A DNA stretch of 47,500 nt, taken from NCBI GenBank assembly GCA_037974335.1, contig CM075760.1, positions 13,081,845-13,129,344 of the forward strand. The letters run 5' to 3'. The translations under genes were made by a program, and so were the position numbers. Below, piece by piece: positions 1 to 12,117 of the stretch. Numbering within the stretch: position 1 is the stretch's first letter; each line of letters starts with the position of its first letter. The stretch is from Prionace glauca (lineage: Eukaryota > Chordata > Chondrichthyes > Carcharhiniformes > Carcharhinidae). The notes under the pieces were generated by a model. It searched no databases. It saw only the letters and a program-made list of their open reading frames with translations, and had not been told where the DNA came from.

Positions 1-54
1 TCTTGTTCAAAAGAGATTGAGGAACAGTATGAATGTATGTCACATTGCACTGCA

Positions 55-245
55 AATGGACACTAAAGGACAATTCAACATGGCCACTCCAACTAACCTG
101 TACATCTTTAGACTGTAGGAAGAAAGCAGTAAACCTGGAGGAAACCCACGCACATACGGGGTGAATGTGTAAACACCACACAGTTACACAAGGCTTAAAT
201 GGAACCTGTGTCCCTAACAGTCTGAGGTACCAGTACTAATCACTG
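55..245 (-). mobile_element. HE1-type SINE, 5' part
   Basis: In reverse orientation: CACTAAAGGACAATTCAACA, CATGGCCACTCCAACTAACC, CATCTTTAGACTGTAGG, GGAGGAAACCCACGCACATA, ACACCACACAGTTACACAAG and CCTGTGTCCCTAACAG. These follow the SINE body back to the tRNA-like head. Only the part from the head to the CTAAATTGCCC block is present. Confidence 0.8.
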
Positions 246-1784
246 TGTAAATAATTGCTATTAATTTTAGCATGATATTGTAATTTATTCAGTATTTATT
301 GCACATTCTGTGTCTCAGTCAATAAATAAAGTTAATGAATGGCCCTGGACGCTCTTGAATGTGATGTATAGCTGGTCATTCCGCTGCCAAGGCAATGCAT
401 CTTTCAAATGATTCACTGAACTTCTCTCTTTCTCTGTCTCAGACTGAACCGAAATCAGATAACCTCTGTTCTCTCTCTCAGTCTCCATTAACTCACACAG
501 GTTCCCAGGAGACGGATCTGACTCCGAGACTATTTCTTTCTTCTTCCTTAAGGCACCTTGTGACTGAAAAAATAAAGCACAAAAATCTCAGCAGAGGTAA
601 ATTCATTGTAGGAACTTAACCATTTCACTCAATTACCCTCTCTCCTCTATTTCTCACACACAACACCCAGCACACTTAAACTTTCTATTTCGGAATGTCT
701 CTGCGGATAAAAAATGTTGCTTTAATTTTCCCTCTTTTCCCTCAGTGGTAACCCTCAGTCCATCTTCCCTTCAATTAATCTGTTTAAACCCCAAAAATGA
801 CCATTTTCTTGATTCATTAATATGGGAATGTGGGTGACTGTAATGCTGAGACCGACAGCAATCTGTGTGACTGTTCTTGATGCTTTCAGAGTGAGCTCAC
901 CCTCACAGGCAGGAAGACTGTTCACGGTGATAACATCAAACTGGCCCCGGCTGTTTCATTCTCAGGTAACACAACTTCCTGTTTCTTTGCTGCCGGTTCC
1001 AAACCGCACATCTCACTTCCGAGCAGAAAATAAATCCAGAGACCACAATCTGGTGAGAACATCTGTCAGTGCGGCTTATATCTGCCCACAGAGTCAGGGC
1101 AGAGTCAGGCAGGTCACATTGCGGTGACATTTACAAATGAGCCTGGTGTGACCTGGTTAAAGTTTCCATTCTCGGACATAACTGGATGGTCAGTGGATCA
1201 GTCACTGAACTCCCCCGGGATCTGTGAAGGGAGGGAATGATAGCTGTTATCTTTCATTGTTTGATCATTTTCTCTCCATCTGCTATTGATTTTTGTTCCT
1301 CAGCTTTTATCTGTCAGCCCCCCCCCCCGGTTTGCTTTCTCCTAACTCTCCCGCTGTCTCTATCTCCTTGCCAGTCTTTTCAACACATTTATTAGTGTTC
1401 ATAATCATGAAGTTGTGATTGGGTTAATTAAAGGGAGAATCTTTCAACTGGGGGACGGTCAGCAACCAATGGGCACAAATTTATTTTATTGAGCAGCGAG
1501 ACAGAAAGGTAAGTGTTTATTTTTACACCAGAGTTGTGATGAACTGGAATGAACAGCTTGGAAGGGTGATGGAATTAGATTTCACAGAAACTTTGGAAAA
1601 TAAATTCGATATCTCCTTCATGGGATGAACTTTTGAAGGATTCTCGAGAATGGGAGCATTTTAAGGTTCATCTATATCAGTGTCCCAGCATCCTTTTTGT
1701 GTCTCTCCCTGTCCTTCATTAAAACGGAATAAAATGGAATATTTATACAACTGTCGTCTTGTGCTAATCTTATCTTTTGACAGC

Positions 1785-1992
1785 ACCTGTGTGTTGTGTG
1801 TGTGAGTGTGTGTGTGTGTTTGTGTGTGTGAGTGTTTGTGTGTTGTGTGTGTGTGTTTGTGTTTGTGATTGTGTGTGTGTGTGTGTTTGTGTGTGGGTGT
1901 TTGTGTGTCTGTGTGGGAGTGTTTTTGTGTGTGTGTGTGTGTGTGTTGCGTGTGTGTGTCTGTGTGTGAGTGTTTTTGTGTGTGTGTAATTG
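1785..1992. repeat. (TG)n microsatellite, imperfect
   Basis: TG repeats interrupted by TTTG, AGTG and TCTG. Long reading frames on both strands here are low-complexity shadows. The preceding interval, 250-1785, shows no gene, element or RNA I can support. Confidence 0.95.
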
Positions 1993-2447
1993 CCAGGAAC
2001 CATTCCGAAAGTCCATTCTATTTAAAAAACATCACTTTGAAACAGATTAGCATCGGATCGAACTTTATTTTAGAAAAAACACAATAATCCTTAACATTTA
2101 TTGCACTGTTTTTCTCCCTCCGATGAGCGTTTCATACTTAGTGATTTCAGACCTCACGTGTGCTAATTCTGTCTGTAAATGTGAAACTGCTTGTAAAAAT
2201 GAGAAGGAAGAGATTATTTTCTGTTCCTCCGACAGATTCGCCATCGGTACCTCAGATAACAGAAATGTATGGAGTCCGCCATGACTGTCCCACCTTGTGA
2301 ATACAAGCCTCAGTCAGGTGGAGTCAGTCACTCTTGCGGTTGTGGTAGGGTTTCCAATCCGTGTTTGCCACACTAATCCCTGCCTCACTCCTCATGACAA
2401 AGAAACCTGTTCTCAGGCCCCAGAAATGATTCCTTCCTTCTATCAGG

Positions 2448-5134
2448 TTCCAGTCTGACTCCGGCCCAGCTGTCTCTGTCAGTGATACACTGGGGCCAGT
2501 CATTCACATTGTAATGTTCTAATTCTCAGGTCCCAGTCTGACTCCGGGCCCAGCTGTCTCTGTCAGTGATACACTGGGGCCAGTCATTCACATTGTAATG
2601 TTCTAATTCTCAGGTCCCAGTCTGACTCCGGGCCCAGCTGTCTCTGTCAGTGATACACTGGGGCCAGTCATTCACATTGTAATGTTCTAATTCTCAGGTC
2701 CCAGTCTGACTCCGGGCCCAGCTGTTTCTGTTAGTGATACACTGGGGCCAGTCATTCACATTGTAATGTTCTAATTCTCAGGTCCCAGTCTGACTCCGGG
2801 CCCAGCTGTCTCTGTTAGTGATACACTGGGGCCGGTCATTCACATTGTAATGTTCTAATTCTCAGGTCCCAGTCTGACTCCGGGCCCAGCTGTCTCTGTC
2901 AGTGATACACTGGGGCCAGTCATTCACATTGTAATGTTCTAATTCTCAGGTCCCAGTCTGACTCCGGGCCCAGCTATCTCTGTCAGTGATACACTGGGGC
3001 CAGTCATTCACATTGTAATGTTCTAATTCTCAGGTCCCAGTCTGACTCCGGGCCCAGCTGTCTCTGTCAGTGATACACTGGGGCCAGTCATTCACATTGT
3101 AATGTTCTAATTCTCAGGTCCCAGTCTGACTCCGGGCCCAGCTGTCTCTGTCAGTGATACACTGGGGCCAGTCATTCACATTGTAATGTTCTAATTCTCA
3201 GGTCCCAGTCTGACTCCGGGCCCAGCTGTCTCTGTCAGTGATACACTGGGGCCAGTCATTCACATTGTAATGTTCTAATTCTCAGGTCCCAGTCTGACTC
3301 CGGGCCCAGCTGTCTCTGTCAGTGATACACTGGGGCCAGTTATTCACATTGTAATGTTCTAATTCTCAGGTCCCAGTCTGACTCCGGGCCCAGCTGTCTC
3401 TGTTAGTGATACACTGGAGCCAGTCATTCACATTGTAATGTTCTAATTCTCAGGTCCCAGTCTCACTCCGGGCCCAGCTGTCTCTGTCAGTGATACACTG
3501 GAGCCGGTCATTCACATTGTAATGTTCTAATTCTCAGGTCCCAGTCTGACTCCGGGCCCAGCTGTCTCTGTCAGTGATACACTGGGGCCAGTCATTCACA
3601 TTGTAATGTTCTAATTCTCAGGTCCCAGTCTGACTCCGGGCCCAGCTGTCTCTGTCAGTGATACACTGGGGCCAGTCATTCACATTGTAATGTTCTAATT
3701 CTCAGGTCCCAGTCTGACTCTGGGCCCAGCTGTCTCTGTCAGTGATACACTGGGGCCAGTCATTCACATTGTAATGTTCTAATTCTCAGGTCCCAGTCTG
3801 ACTCCGGGCCCAGCTGTCTCTGTTAGTGATATACTGGGGCCAGTCATTCACATTGTAATGTTCTAATTCTCAGGTCCCAGTCTGACTCCGGGCCCAGCTG
3901 TCTCTGTTAGTGATACACTGGGGCCAGTCATTCACATTGTAATGTTCTAATTCTCAGGTCCCAGTCTGACTCCGGGCCCAGCTGTCTCTGTCAGTGATAC
4001 ACTGGGGCCAGTCATTCACATTGTAATGTTCTAATTCTCAGATCCCAGTCTGACTCCGGGCCCAGCTGTCTCTGTCAGTGATACACTGGGGCCAGTTATT
4101 CACATTGTAATGTTCTAATTCTCAGGTCCCAGTCTGACTCCGGGCCCAGCTGTCTCTGTCAGTGATACACTGGGGCCAGTCATTCACATTGTAATGTTCT
4201 AATTCTCAGGTCCCAGTCTGACTCCGGGCCCAGCTGTCTCTGTCAGTGATACACTGGGGCCAGTCATTCACATTGTAATGTTCTAATTCTCAGGTCCCAG
4301 TCTGACTCCGGGCCCAGCTGTCTCTGTCAGTGATACACTGGGGCCAGTCATTCACATTGTAATGTTCTAATTCTCAGGTCCCAGTCTGACTCCGGGCCCA
4401 GCTGTCTCTGTCAGTGATACACTGGAGCCAGTCATTCACATTGTAATGTTCTAATTCTCAGATCCCAGTCTGACTCCGGGCCCAGCTGTCTCTGTCAGTG
4501 ATACACTGGGGCCAGTCATTCACATTGTAATGTTCTAATTCTCAGGTCCCAGTCTGACTCCGGGCCCAGCTGTCTCTGTCAGTGATACACTGGGGCCAGT
4601 CATTCACATTGTAATGTTCTAATTCTCAGGTCCCAGTCTGACTCCGGGCCCAGCTGTCTCTGTCAGTGATACACTGGGGCCAGTCATTCACATTGTAATG
4701 TTCTAATTCTCAGGTCCCAGTCTGATTCCGGGCCCAGCTGTCTCTGTCAGTGATACACTGGGGCCAGTCATTCACATTGTAATGTTCTAATTCTCAGGTC
4801 CCAGTCTGACTCCGGGCCCAGCTGTCTCTGTTAGTGATACACTGGGGCCAGTCAGTCACATTGTAATGTTCTAATTCTCAGGTCCCAGTCTGACTCCGGG
4901 CCCAGCTGTCTCTGTTAGTGATACACTGGGGCCAGTCATTCACATTGTAATGTTCTAATTCAGAGGTTCCAGTCTGACTCCGGGCCCAGCTGTCTCTGTC
5001 AGTGATACACTGGGGCCAGTCATTCACATTGTAATGTTCTAATTCAGAGGTTCCAGTCTGACTCCGGGCCCAGCTGTCTCTGTCAGTGATACACTGGAGC
5101 CGGTCATTCAAATTATAGTGTTCTAATTCTCCAT
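2448..5134. repeat. 84-bp minisatellite, 32 copies
   Basis: The unit starts TCCCAGTCTGACTCCGGGCC, then CAGCTGTCTCTGTCAGTGAT, and ends CATTGTAATGTTCTAATTCT. Distances between first and last unit starts (2448 and 5051) fit exactly 31 units with a single one-base loss. Copies differ only by scattered point changes (for example CAGTGAT/TAGTGAT, GGGGCC/GGAGCC), while the last two carry CAGAGG in place of CTCAGG. The minus-strand frame at 4878-5111 is a repeat artefact. DNA at 1996-2447 and 5135-5418 shows no recognisable feature. Confidence 0.97.
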
Positions 5135-5418
5135 GATTATTTTTTGGAAACCGTTATCCAATCAGTTGTGAATTAGAACCTGTGTCTAATGTTGCTTCAT
5201 TTGACACGTGCCAGCCACTATTGGACAAATTACTCTTCCTAGAATTATCACACGCACAAAAAAAATATTTAAATGTTATACCATGCTTGTCTGTCTTACT
5301 CGCGAGATCCCATACATTGCTTTACGTGACTCTCCCAGCCAGTTTATGTCATCATGGCGCTAGCATATCTGTCTATATTAGGTTAGGTTCTTCCTCTGCT
5401 GTTAGAGCATAATTTTTA

Positions 5419-5530
5419 ATCATTTATAGGGTGTGGGCAGCACTGACATCTGTTGCCCTTCTCTGATTGCCCCTGACAATGTGGTGATGAGCTGCTACCT
5501 TGAATCGCTGCAGTCCATGTTCACCTGGCA
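5419..5530 (-). mobile_element. LINE-like elasmobranch repeat fragment
   Basis: ATAGGGTGTGGGCAGCACTG, TTCTCTGATTGCCCCTGACA, GTGGTGATGAGCTGC and GAATCGCTGCAGTCCATG match a very common shark repeat. It is inverted relative to the copy at 26885-27115. Short and diverged. Confidence 0.7.
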
Positions 5531-6221
5531 ATATCATTGTTTATATCATACTGTCTGTCCATCCTAATGATAGATCTGATCTTGAATCATCGCATTACCG
5601 AGATTGTACAACCTATACACAGTAGAAAATATTTAGGATGGTTACCATGGAATTGGTGAAGGTAACGGTTAAACAGAAATATTGCTCCTTATCTGGAGAG
5701 TAGCAGATGTTTCAATCCTTTGCATCAATAGAAATAAGAAGTCTGAGAATTCCAGGTGTAATTATCTCCTGTCGGCTATATATCCAGGGTCATTTTCACC
5801 ATCATTTTCACAAATCAGCACACAATTGAGTCGTACATCAGGAAGTTTAGTGAGACACTGAGAAGATCAATTTTCGTAGTCTCCTCGTCATTCGAGATGT
5901 GATTTATCCATTTTCCAACAGATCTCTAAACACAGATAAATTAACGCCAGGAACAAAACAGTGAGGCTGTAATCATGCTTAACGCATGAGCAAACAACAG
6001 AATGGTTGTCAATAAATAGTTACATATTAAATGCTCTTCAGGTGAAATACATGAACTCTGGTGTTTTCATGCATTCATGGAAGGCAGGGATGGGCTGAAG
6101 GTTATGATTGGGAAAACTGAAGGGGAATTGCTAAAAGAGATCATTTCTCCAAAGGTGCGTATTAGAAAATAGAATATTTGAAATAAATAAGCACGCAAAT
6201 GTCTGTGATGTTTCTTGGACA

Positions 6222-6400
6222 TAGAACCATCGAATTCCTACAGTTCAGAAACACAAATCTTGTCCACCGAGTCTGTGTCCCACCCAGCTTCTCCCCTCTG
6301 CCCTATCCCCGTTAGCCCCACACAGTTACCATGGCTAATCCACATATTCTAAGGGAAAATAACGGACAACTTTGCATGGTCAATTCAACTAATATGATCT
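6222..6400 (-). mobile_element. HE1-like SINE fragment
   Basis: The reverse-strand order CCATCGAATTCCTACAGTTC, CACCGAGTCTGTGTCCCACC, CCCTATCCCCGTTAGCCCCA, CATGGCTAATCCA and TGGTCAATTCAACTAA matches the 3' half of the HE1-type SINE. The tRNA head is absent. The interval 5535-6220 shows no recognisable feature. Confidence 0.65.
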
Positions 6401-7440
6401 GTTGTAATATAAACAAGGGACGGGTTTTGTGCAGTGATACGGAGACAGTCAAATGCACCAGATATCGATACAGCACCTGTACTAATATGAATGCAGACTG
6501 GGCCCAGTTCAGTCATTACTGAGAGAGAGTATACAGTATATTACTAACCAGCGTGGTGTTTTCTGATATAATCAGAGATATGCCAGACTCAGTTTTGACA
6601 AAGACACGGTCTATCCTAATATATGCAGAGACAATGTGCGCTGTAATTTAAACTGAGACTGCTTCCAGCGTATCAGCGCTATCAGAAAATAGGGACATGA
6701 TCTGGTGTGACATAAACAGAGATGTGGCCCAGTGGAATAACAAGTGAGACAATACAGAGTAAAACAAAATTTGAGAAATGATAATGTGTAAAGTGAACAA
6801 AGGTATAATGTGGCGCATTAATTATGGAGACAGCGCAATAAAACTGTCCCCTCGTGTAATTTTGTCTGATTCTGGCCGTTGTAAGATATAAACTGAGACA
6901 AATCCGATGCAGTAATTCCAAACCAAACCTTTAGGTCGATGTAAACTTTGACGGGGCAATTGCAGAAATAAATAATTCATGTAACAGAATAATTAGAGAC
7001 AGGATATTATTCAATATAAACAGGGAGGCGGACTAGTGCAGCAGTGATTGAGAGGCTGTCCATGTTTCTTTATAAGTGGCAGGTTCCAACAATGTAATAA
7101 CTGAGACAGAGCCTGGTGTAATGCAAACAGTAACATGTCCCGGTGCATTATCAGGAGTGAGAGGGTCCAGTGAAGTAACAGCGGAGATATGGAGTTTCAT
7201 GACATGAGGCGAGAATTAATTCCGTGCTGTCATAACTGTCAGAATGAATGGGGCAATGAGGCTTGGTGCAGTATTGTAACAACTGGGATTTTGCTGAGTG
7301 CAGAATCAACTGAGAATTATTGCCAGATAATCAGAAATATCATTTCGTGTCAGAGAAACTGGGTCACGTTTAGGATGGACAAAGACTGAGTCTACTGCAG
7401 AAATAACTGAGATGATCATCTGTGTCGTGTCGTACCAAAG
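6400..7440. repeat. Decayed minisatellite-like tract
   Basis: Degenerate copies of a motif like GTGCAGTAATAACTGAGACAG recur every 25-60 bp, for example near 6430, 6650, 6725, 6890, 7030, 7090 and 7265. Divergence is high and no unit is intact. There is no gene-like frame. The following stretch, 7440-7800, shows nothing recognisable. Confidence 0.45.
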
Positions 7441-7805
7441 AGCACAGTTTCACTGCCATCTCCTGGACGACTTTTGCCATTGCAGGTGTTGTGAAATGCT
7501 GATTTCAGTTGCTGTTTCTTATTCTTTGGTGAGCTGTATATCCAGCTGGTAAGGCCAGCATATATTGGCAATCACTAATACATTGAATTTACTGGTTTTC
7601 TAGACATCATAGAAGGCACGTAATCGCCAAACAAGTGTGCGCCTGGAGTCACCTCTGGGCTAAACTGGGGAATGATGGAAGGTTTTCCTTTCGGCAGAAT
7701 GTTAGAGAATCTGATATATTTCTTGTCATGGCCGCAATTACGGAAACGATCTTTAAATTCAAAACGGTAATTGCATTTTAGAACCTTTTGTAGTTGGATT
7801 TGAAT

Positions 7806-9075
7806 GTATATCTTGAGAAATTTGCCTACCCTCGGAATTACTTTCGCAGACACGTTACCTCTGTGCGTCTATCTTCCTTTCAACATTGATAAAGTATTTA
7901 CAGCAGGGAAGAAAGCCATTTTGAAGCGTCATGTATGTTTTGGTCCTCGAAAGGAGCAATTCATCCAAGAACACTCTATACCCCACAGTCTAGCATTTTG
8001 TTCATTTTCAGACAATTATCCAATTCCATTTTGAAACCATTAATTGGCTCTGCCTGCACCACACTCTCAAACAGCACATTCCAGATCTGGATCACTCACT
8101 GTCTGACAATGTTTTTCGTGATGTCTCCGTGTTTCTTCCACCAATTTACTACAACCCGCGCCCTCTGTGTCAAGATCTTTCTGTCATTGACCAGTTTCTC
8201 TCTATCTACTCTATCAAGACCCCTCAGGATTTTGAATGTCTCATTAAAGTCACATCAGCAACTTTCTGTCAAGGAAATTAGTCCGATCCTCTCCAAAATA
8301 TTTTCGTCACCGAAGTTTCTGATCTCTGGAATTATTCTCGTGCTTTTCTTCCCTGCTTCCAGCCTATTGACTTTACATCCTGCCTTACGTTCGGTGCCCA
8401 AAATTGGAACGATTTTTTCGGCTGACTATTTTCCATGTGTTAGCTTCAAAAATAGCACAACTTCCTTGCTTCTGCATTCTTTTCCCCAATAGACAAAAAA
8501 AACCTATTCCCTTTTTCTGTTTGCCGCTGTCTGAACCTACCTTGCATCATGAATGATTTATACACATATTCACTCCAGTCCCTCGGCGTCTATATTCACT
8601 TTCGTGGCCTTTTCATTATTTCCATTTTCTCTTCAAATTCTGCTGAACAAAACTAATCATGGAACTTTTCTCTGCAATAGGATAAATATCCAAATTACTC
8701 ATCCATTCCACCAATTAGTTTCTTTTTGCGTTCTGAAGTTCTGAATGATTTACTGATGGTTGGCAATGTTTCCAAGTTTTGGATCGTTCACAGATTTTGA
8801 AAGGCTGGCCTCCACTTCAAGCTCTCGGGCATTACAATGTCGTGAATTTCAATGTTCATATAACCTTTTCCTGGCAACATGACTGCAAGATTTGTTCTAC
8901 TCCGAAAAACAGCTACGAATTGTTTCCTGGCACTCAGGCAATTTCCTATCCATGTCGCTCCTATCCATTTTATTCTCTGATCTTCACAGTTACTCACAAG
9001 GCTGCGGTGCAGCACAGTATCACATGACTTTTGGACGCCTATTAAGAGAAATACACTCACAAACTATCTGTTACT
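7806..9075 (-). mobile_element. LINE RT fragment with internal deletion
   Basis: At the upper end the minus strand reads SCDTVLHRSLVSNCEDQRIKW, then GNCLSARKQFVAV, matching the RT palm region. At the lower end it holds the same C-terminal block as the copy at 11397-11995 (plus-strand TCTGGATCACTCACTGTCTG and ACTCTATCAAGACCCCTCAG). The part between RT palm and C-terminus is shorter than in a full element, and stops are frequent. Confidence 0.78.
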
Positions 9076-9139
9076 CAGCATAAAATTCAAACAAGTTAAT
9101 TAAACTGGATCTGACCTGAACAAATACATTCTGGCTGAA

Positions 9140-9520
9140 TTTGTGAAGGAACATATAATTGGGATGATTTCTGCAGTGATGAAGAGAGTGAAGATATAAA
9201 TGCTAAATGTGCTAACGGCACAAAGATAGATCGGAAATTTGGCCGTTGGCGAGGGCAGTGGGCATATCTAGAATATTGTGCACAGTTCTTGTCTCCTTAT
9301 TTTAAAACAAAGTTAATGTGTTAAAATAATAGTTCAGAGGAGTTTCACTAAACCATTGCCAGCTATGTTTGGGTTATCTTATGAGAAAGGGATAGTGACG
9401 TCAGGTTTGTACCCAGAGAGTTCAAAAGAGTAAGAGGCAAATTGACTGAAACCTTCAAAACTCTAAGTGGTGCTAACAGTGTGGATGTAAAACGGAAGTT
9501 TACTCTTGTCCAGTGTGTGG
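9140..9520 (+). mobile_element. LINE ORF2 fragment, old
   Basis: GTGCACAGTTCTTGTCTCCT, GTTCAGAGGAGTTTCACTAA, TTATCTTATGAGAAAGGGAT and GTTCAAAAGAGTAAGAGGCA follow the order of the RT C-terminal region of a CR1-like LINE. Only short frames remain. The interval 9520-9840 shows nothing I recognise. Confidence 0.65.
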
Positions 9521-9839
9521 CTGTATTGGGTGTGTCTCTGAGTGCAGATATTTTGGGTCTGGTTTCTGCGCCTGTTTCCAATGCTGTACTGTCCACGGGA
9601 GGGCGCTCTCTGATCACTTATCCAACATCATACTCTCCTTTTGCAGAAAATGATGATTTGCTGATACGAAAATGAGCAGCGAAAATAAATCTTATCAAAT
9701 CAAATTGCATTTTTCCGTTCTTTTGATTCAACCTTTAACTTCAATACATTTATTTAACACCAACATCATCATTCTGAATGAATATCTCTGAAAGAGACAA
9801 CATTGAAATGCAAGCATGACTGACCAACAAGAGAACTCG

Positions 9840-10199
9840 AGTCACTAGAGGTGGAGAGACTGTTCCCGCTCAAAAAAGACAGTAGGACTAGGGGGCACAG
9901 CCTCAAGATAAAGGGGGGGCGGTTTAGAACAGAGTTGAGGAGGAACTTCTTCACTCAAAGGGTGGTGAATCTCTGGAATTCTCTGCCCGTTGAAGTGGTG
10001 GAGGCTGCCTCGCTAAATATTTTTAAGAAACGGGTTGATGGGTTTTTGATAAGAGAAGGGATTAAGGGTTATGGGGAGAGGGCGGGAAGGTGGAGCTGAG
10101 TCACGACAGATCAGCCATGATCTTATTGAATGGCGGGGCAGGCTCGAAGGGCTAGATGGCCTACTCCTGCTCCTATTTCTTATGTTCTTATGTTCTTAT
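9840..10199 (+). mobile_element. CR1-like LINE 3' end
   Basis: The plus strand encodes ERLFPLKKDSRTRGHSLKI, FRTELRRNFFTQRVVNLWNS and PVEVVEAASLNIFKKRVDG, the conserved C-terminus of a CR1/L2-type ORF2. It is followed by the 3' UTR with GAATGGCGGGGCAGGCTCGA and the tail TTCTTATGTTCTTATGTTCT. The reading frame is intact over about 80 codons, so this is a relatively young copy, 5'-truncated. Confidence 0.92.
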
Positions 10200-10900
10200 T
10201 TCCCTTCCTGACCACCGGGGGTCGCTGTAACACGCCCGGGCGCTGCTCCGCCCAGTGTCACCTCTTGCCCACGCCGGCCCGGCCGCTGCTCGTTGGCGGA
10301 ACATCCGGGGCCTGTAGAGAGGCGGGGACAGCCGCCATATTGCAGTGACGTCACCTTCAGCCCCTCCCCCCGTCGAGGAAAAAGCGGCGTTTCAGAAATG
10401 TAGAAAGTGAGAGAAATTCCCACCCGGAAATCCCGCCAGGAGCGGAATTAAAATTAAATAAAATACATATTTTTATAAAGAGGCAGGTGGCGGAACCGCG
10501 CATGTGCGGTAGTATTTTCCCAGAGCGCACCGCGCGGGTGTGATTGAAAAACAGACGGAATAAAAAACGGAAACGATTTTCCCGAATGGAGAAGGAACCG
10601 AAAGTCTGACGGGTGAGGATGTGAATAATAATCATCAGAATTTAAAATATTAAAAGATTAACATGGAACTGCCTGGGCGCATGTGCGGGAGGGGATGTCA
10701 ACCAGAGAGCAGCGCGGGGGACGCCGTCTCCCCTGGCAACGCAAGATGGCCGCTGGCCGTCTTCCCTGGCAACGCTAGATGGCAGCGGACCGTCTCCCTT
10801 GGCAACGCAAGATGGCCGCGGCCTTCTCCGCTGGAAACGCAAGATGGCCGCGGCCGGCGGCGGGTGTGATTGTGGCGCAGGCGCAGTGAGGTCTGCCTGC
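10200..10900. promoter_or_regulatory. CpG-rich promoter-like island with YY1, RFX, NRF1 and CRE-like motifs
   Basis: CpG dinucleotides are abundant, unlike the flanks. Motifs seen: CRE TGACGTCA (10346-10353); an inverted YY1 type GCCGCCATATTG (10331-10342); NRF1-like GCGCATGTGCGG (10498-10509 and 10677-10688) and GCGCAGGCGCAG (10875-10886). There are also four units of about 33 bp with CTGGCAAC (RFX half-site-like) followed by AAGATGGCCGC (YY1-like) at 10732-10853. Known: such motifs mark ubiquitous CpG promoters and some LINE 5' UTRs. No coding gene that I recognise is attached. DNA at 10900-11095 has no recognisable content. Confidence 0.6.
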
Positions 10901-11094
10901 AGCCCATTGTCCAGACTGCCCCCCAGTGGATGTGGTGGGGAGGTGCAGCAGATGGAGCAACAATCCCAGTTTCAATGGGGGGAGAGAAGCTGCAATTCTG
11001 CTCCCTGTTGTTCACTCCTCTCCCCAGTCTCAGCATTGCAGAGTGTTTAAACAAGAGGATGCATTGTCACAGCAGCAGGGTCTCCTCGTCCTTC

Positions 11095-11995
11095 CGGTAG
11101 TAAGGTGACCAGAACTGGACGCAGTTCTCCAAACGCGGTCTAACCAACTTTCTGCACAACTGTAGCATTAGACGCCAGCTCCTATACTATATACCCCTTC
11201 CTATAAAGGCTAGTATTCCGTAAGCTTTCTTCGCAACCTTCTCCACCTGTGTTGCCACCTTCAGAGACTTGAGCACTTGCAGTCCCGGGTCCCTCTGCAT
11301 TTCTATACTCTTAACTGGTCTACCCTTTATCATGTAATTCCCCTCTACATTATTCCTTCCAAAATGCATCACCTCGCATTTATCAGGATCAATATCTATC
11401 TTGAGAAATTTGCCTACCTCGGAATTCCTCCCACAGAAATATTACCACGATGCCACTGTCACCCTTTCAACATTGATAGATTACTTACAGCAGAGAAGAA
11501 GACCGCTTTGAATCGTCATGTATGCGTTTGCCCTCTAAAAGACCAATTCATCCAATAACACTCTGTACCCCACAGTCTAGCATTTTGTTCATTTTCAGAC
11601 AATTATCCAATCCCATTTTGAACCCATTAATTGGCGCTGCCTGCACCACACTCTCAAACAGCACATTCCAGGTCTGGATCACTCACTGTCTGAAAATGTT
11701 TTTTCCTGATGTCTCCATGTTTCCTTCACCAATTTACTTCAACCCGTGCCCTCTGTGTCAAAATCCTTCTGCCATTGAAAGTTTCTCTCTATCTACTCTG
11801 TCAAGACCCCTCAGGATTTTGAATGCCTCATTACAGTCACATCAGCAACTTTCTGTGAAGAAAATTAGTCCCAAACTCTCCAAAATATGTTTGCCACTGA
11901 AGTTTCTGATCTCTGGAATTATTCTCGTGTTTTCCTCCTGCATCGAGTCCTCTGATTTTACATTCTGCCTTACGTTCGGTCAGTTAGTGCTAGCT
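11095..11995 (-). mobile_element. LINE reverse-transcriptase C-terminal fragment(s)
   Basis: Minus-strand frames give DKCEVMHFGRNN-like and VEKVAKKAYGILAFIGRGI (11187-11390). These are LINE RT C-terminal signatures. From 11390 to 11995 words equivalent to RIIPEIRNFSGK, AFKILRGLDRVDRE and VVQAAPINGFKMGLD occur in shifting frames. It is 5'-truncated and frameshifted. The 11397-11995 half is about 600 bp of the same family as 7806-8410. Confidence 0.82.
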
Positions 11996-12117
11996 TGAAC
12001 ACATGAAACACCCTTCATGCCCTGGAGTGAAGATTCGGAGCAAATTCATTTCTCATTTCTGGCGGACTAAGGGGAATCAGACAAGGTTAATGGCAGTTTA
12101 AATGCTGCTGGTCCTCC

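Noticed and set aside
822-1127. 101-codon plus-strand frame
   Set aside because: No Ig cysteine-tryptophan pattern or other domain; probably a chance frame.
4878-5111. Minus-strand frame with 28-residue repeats
   Set aside because: The 84-bp unit is a multiple of three and only the variant last units lack the stop. It is a repeat artefact, not a repetitive protein.
2448-5134. CRISPR-like array of regular direct repeats
   Set aside because: The repeats are contiguous with no unique spacers, and the genome is a vertebrate. It is a minisatellite.
7935-8492. 185-codon plus-strand frame
   Set aside because: It is the antisense of a LINE RT C-terminal fragment whose sense strand is minus.
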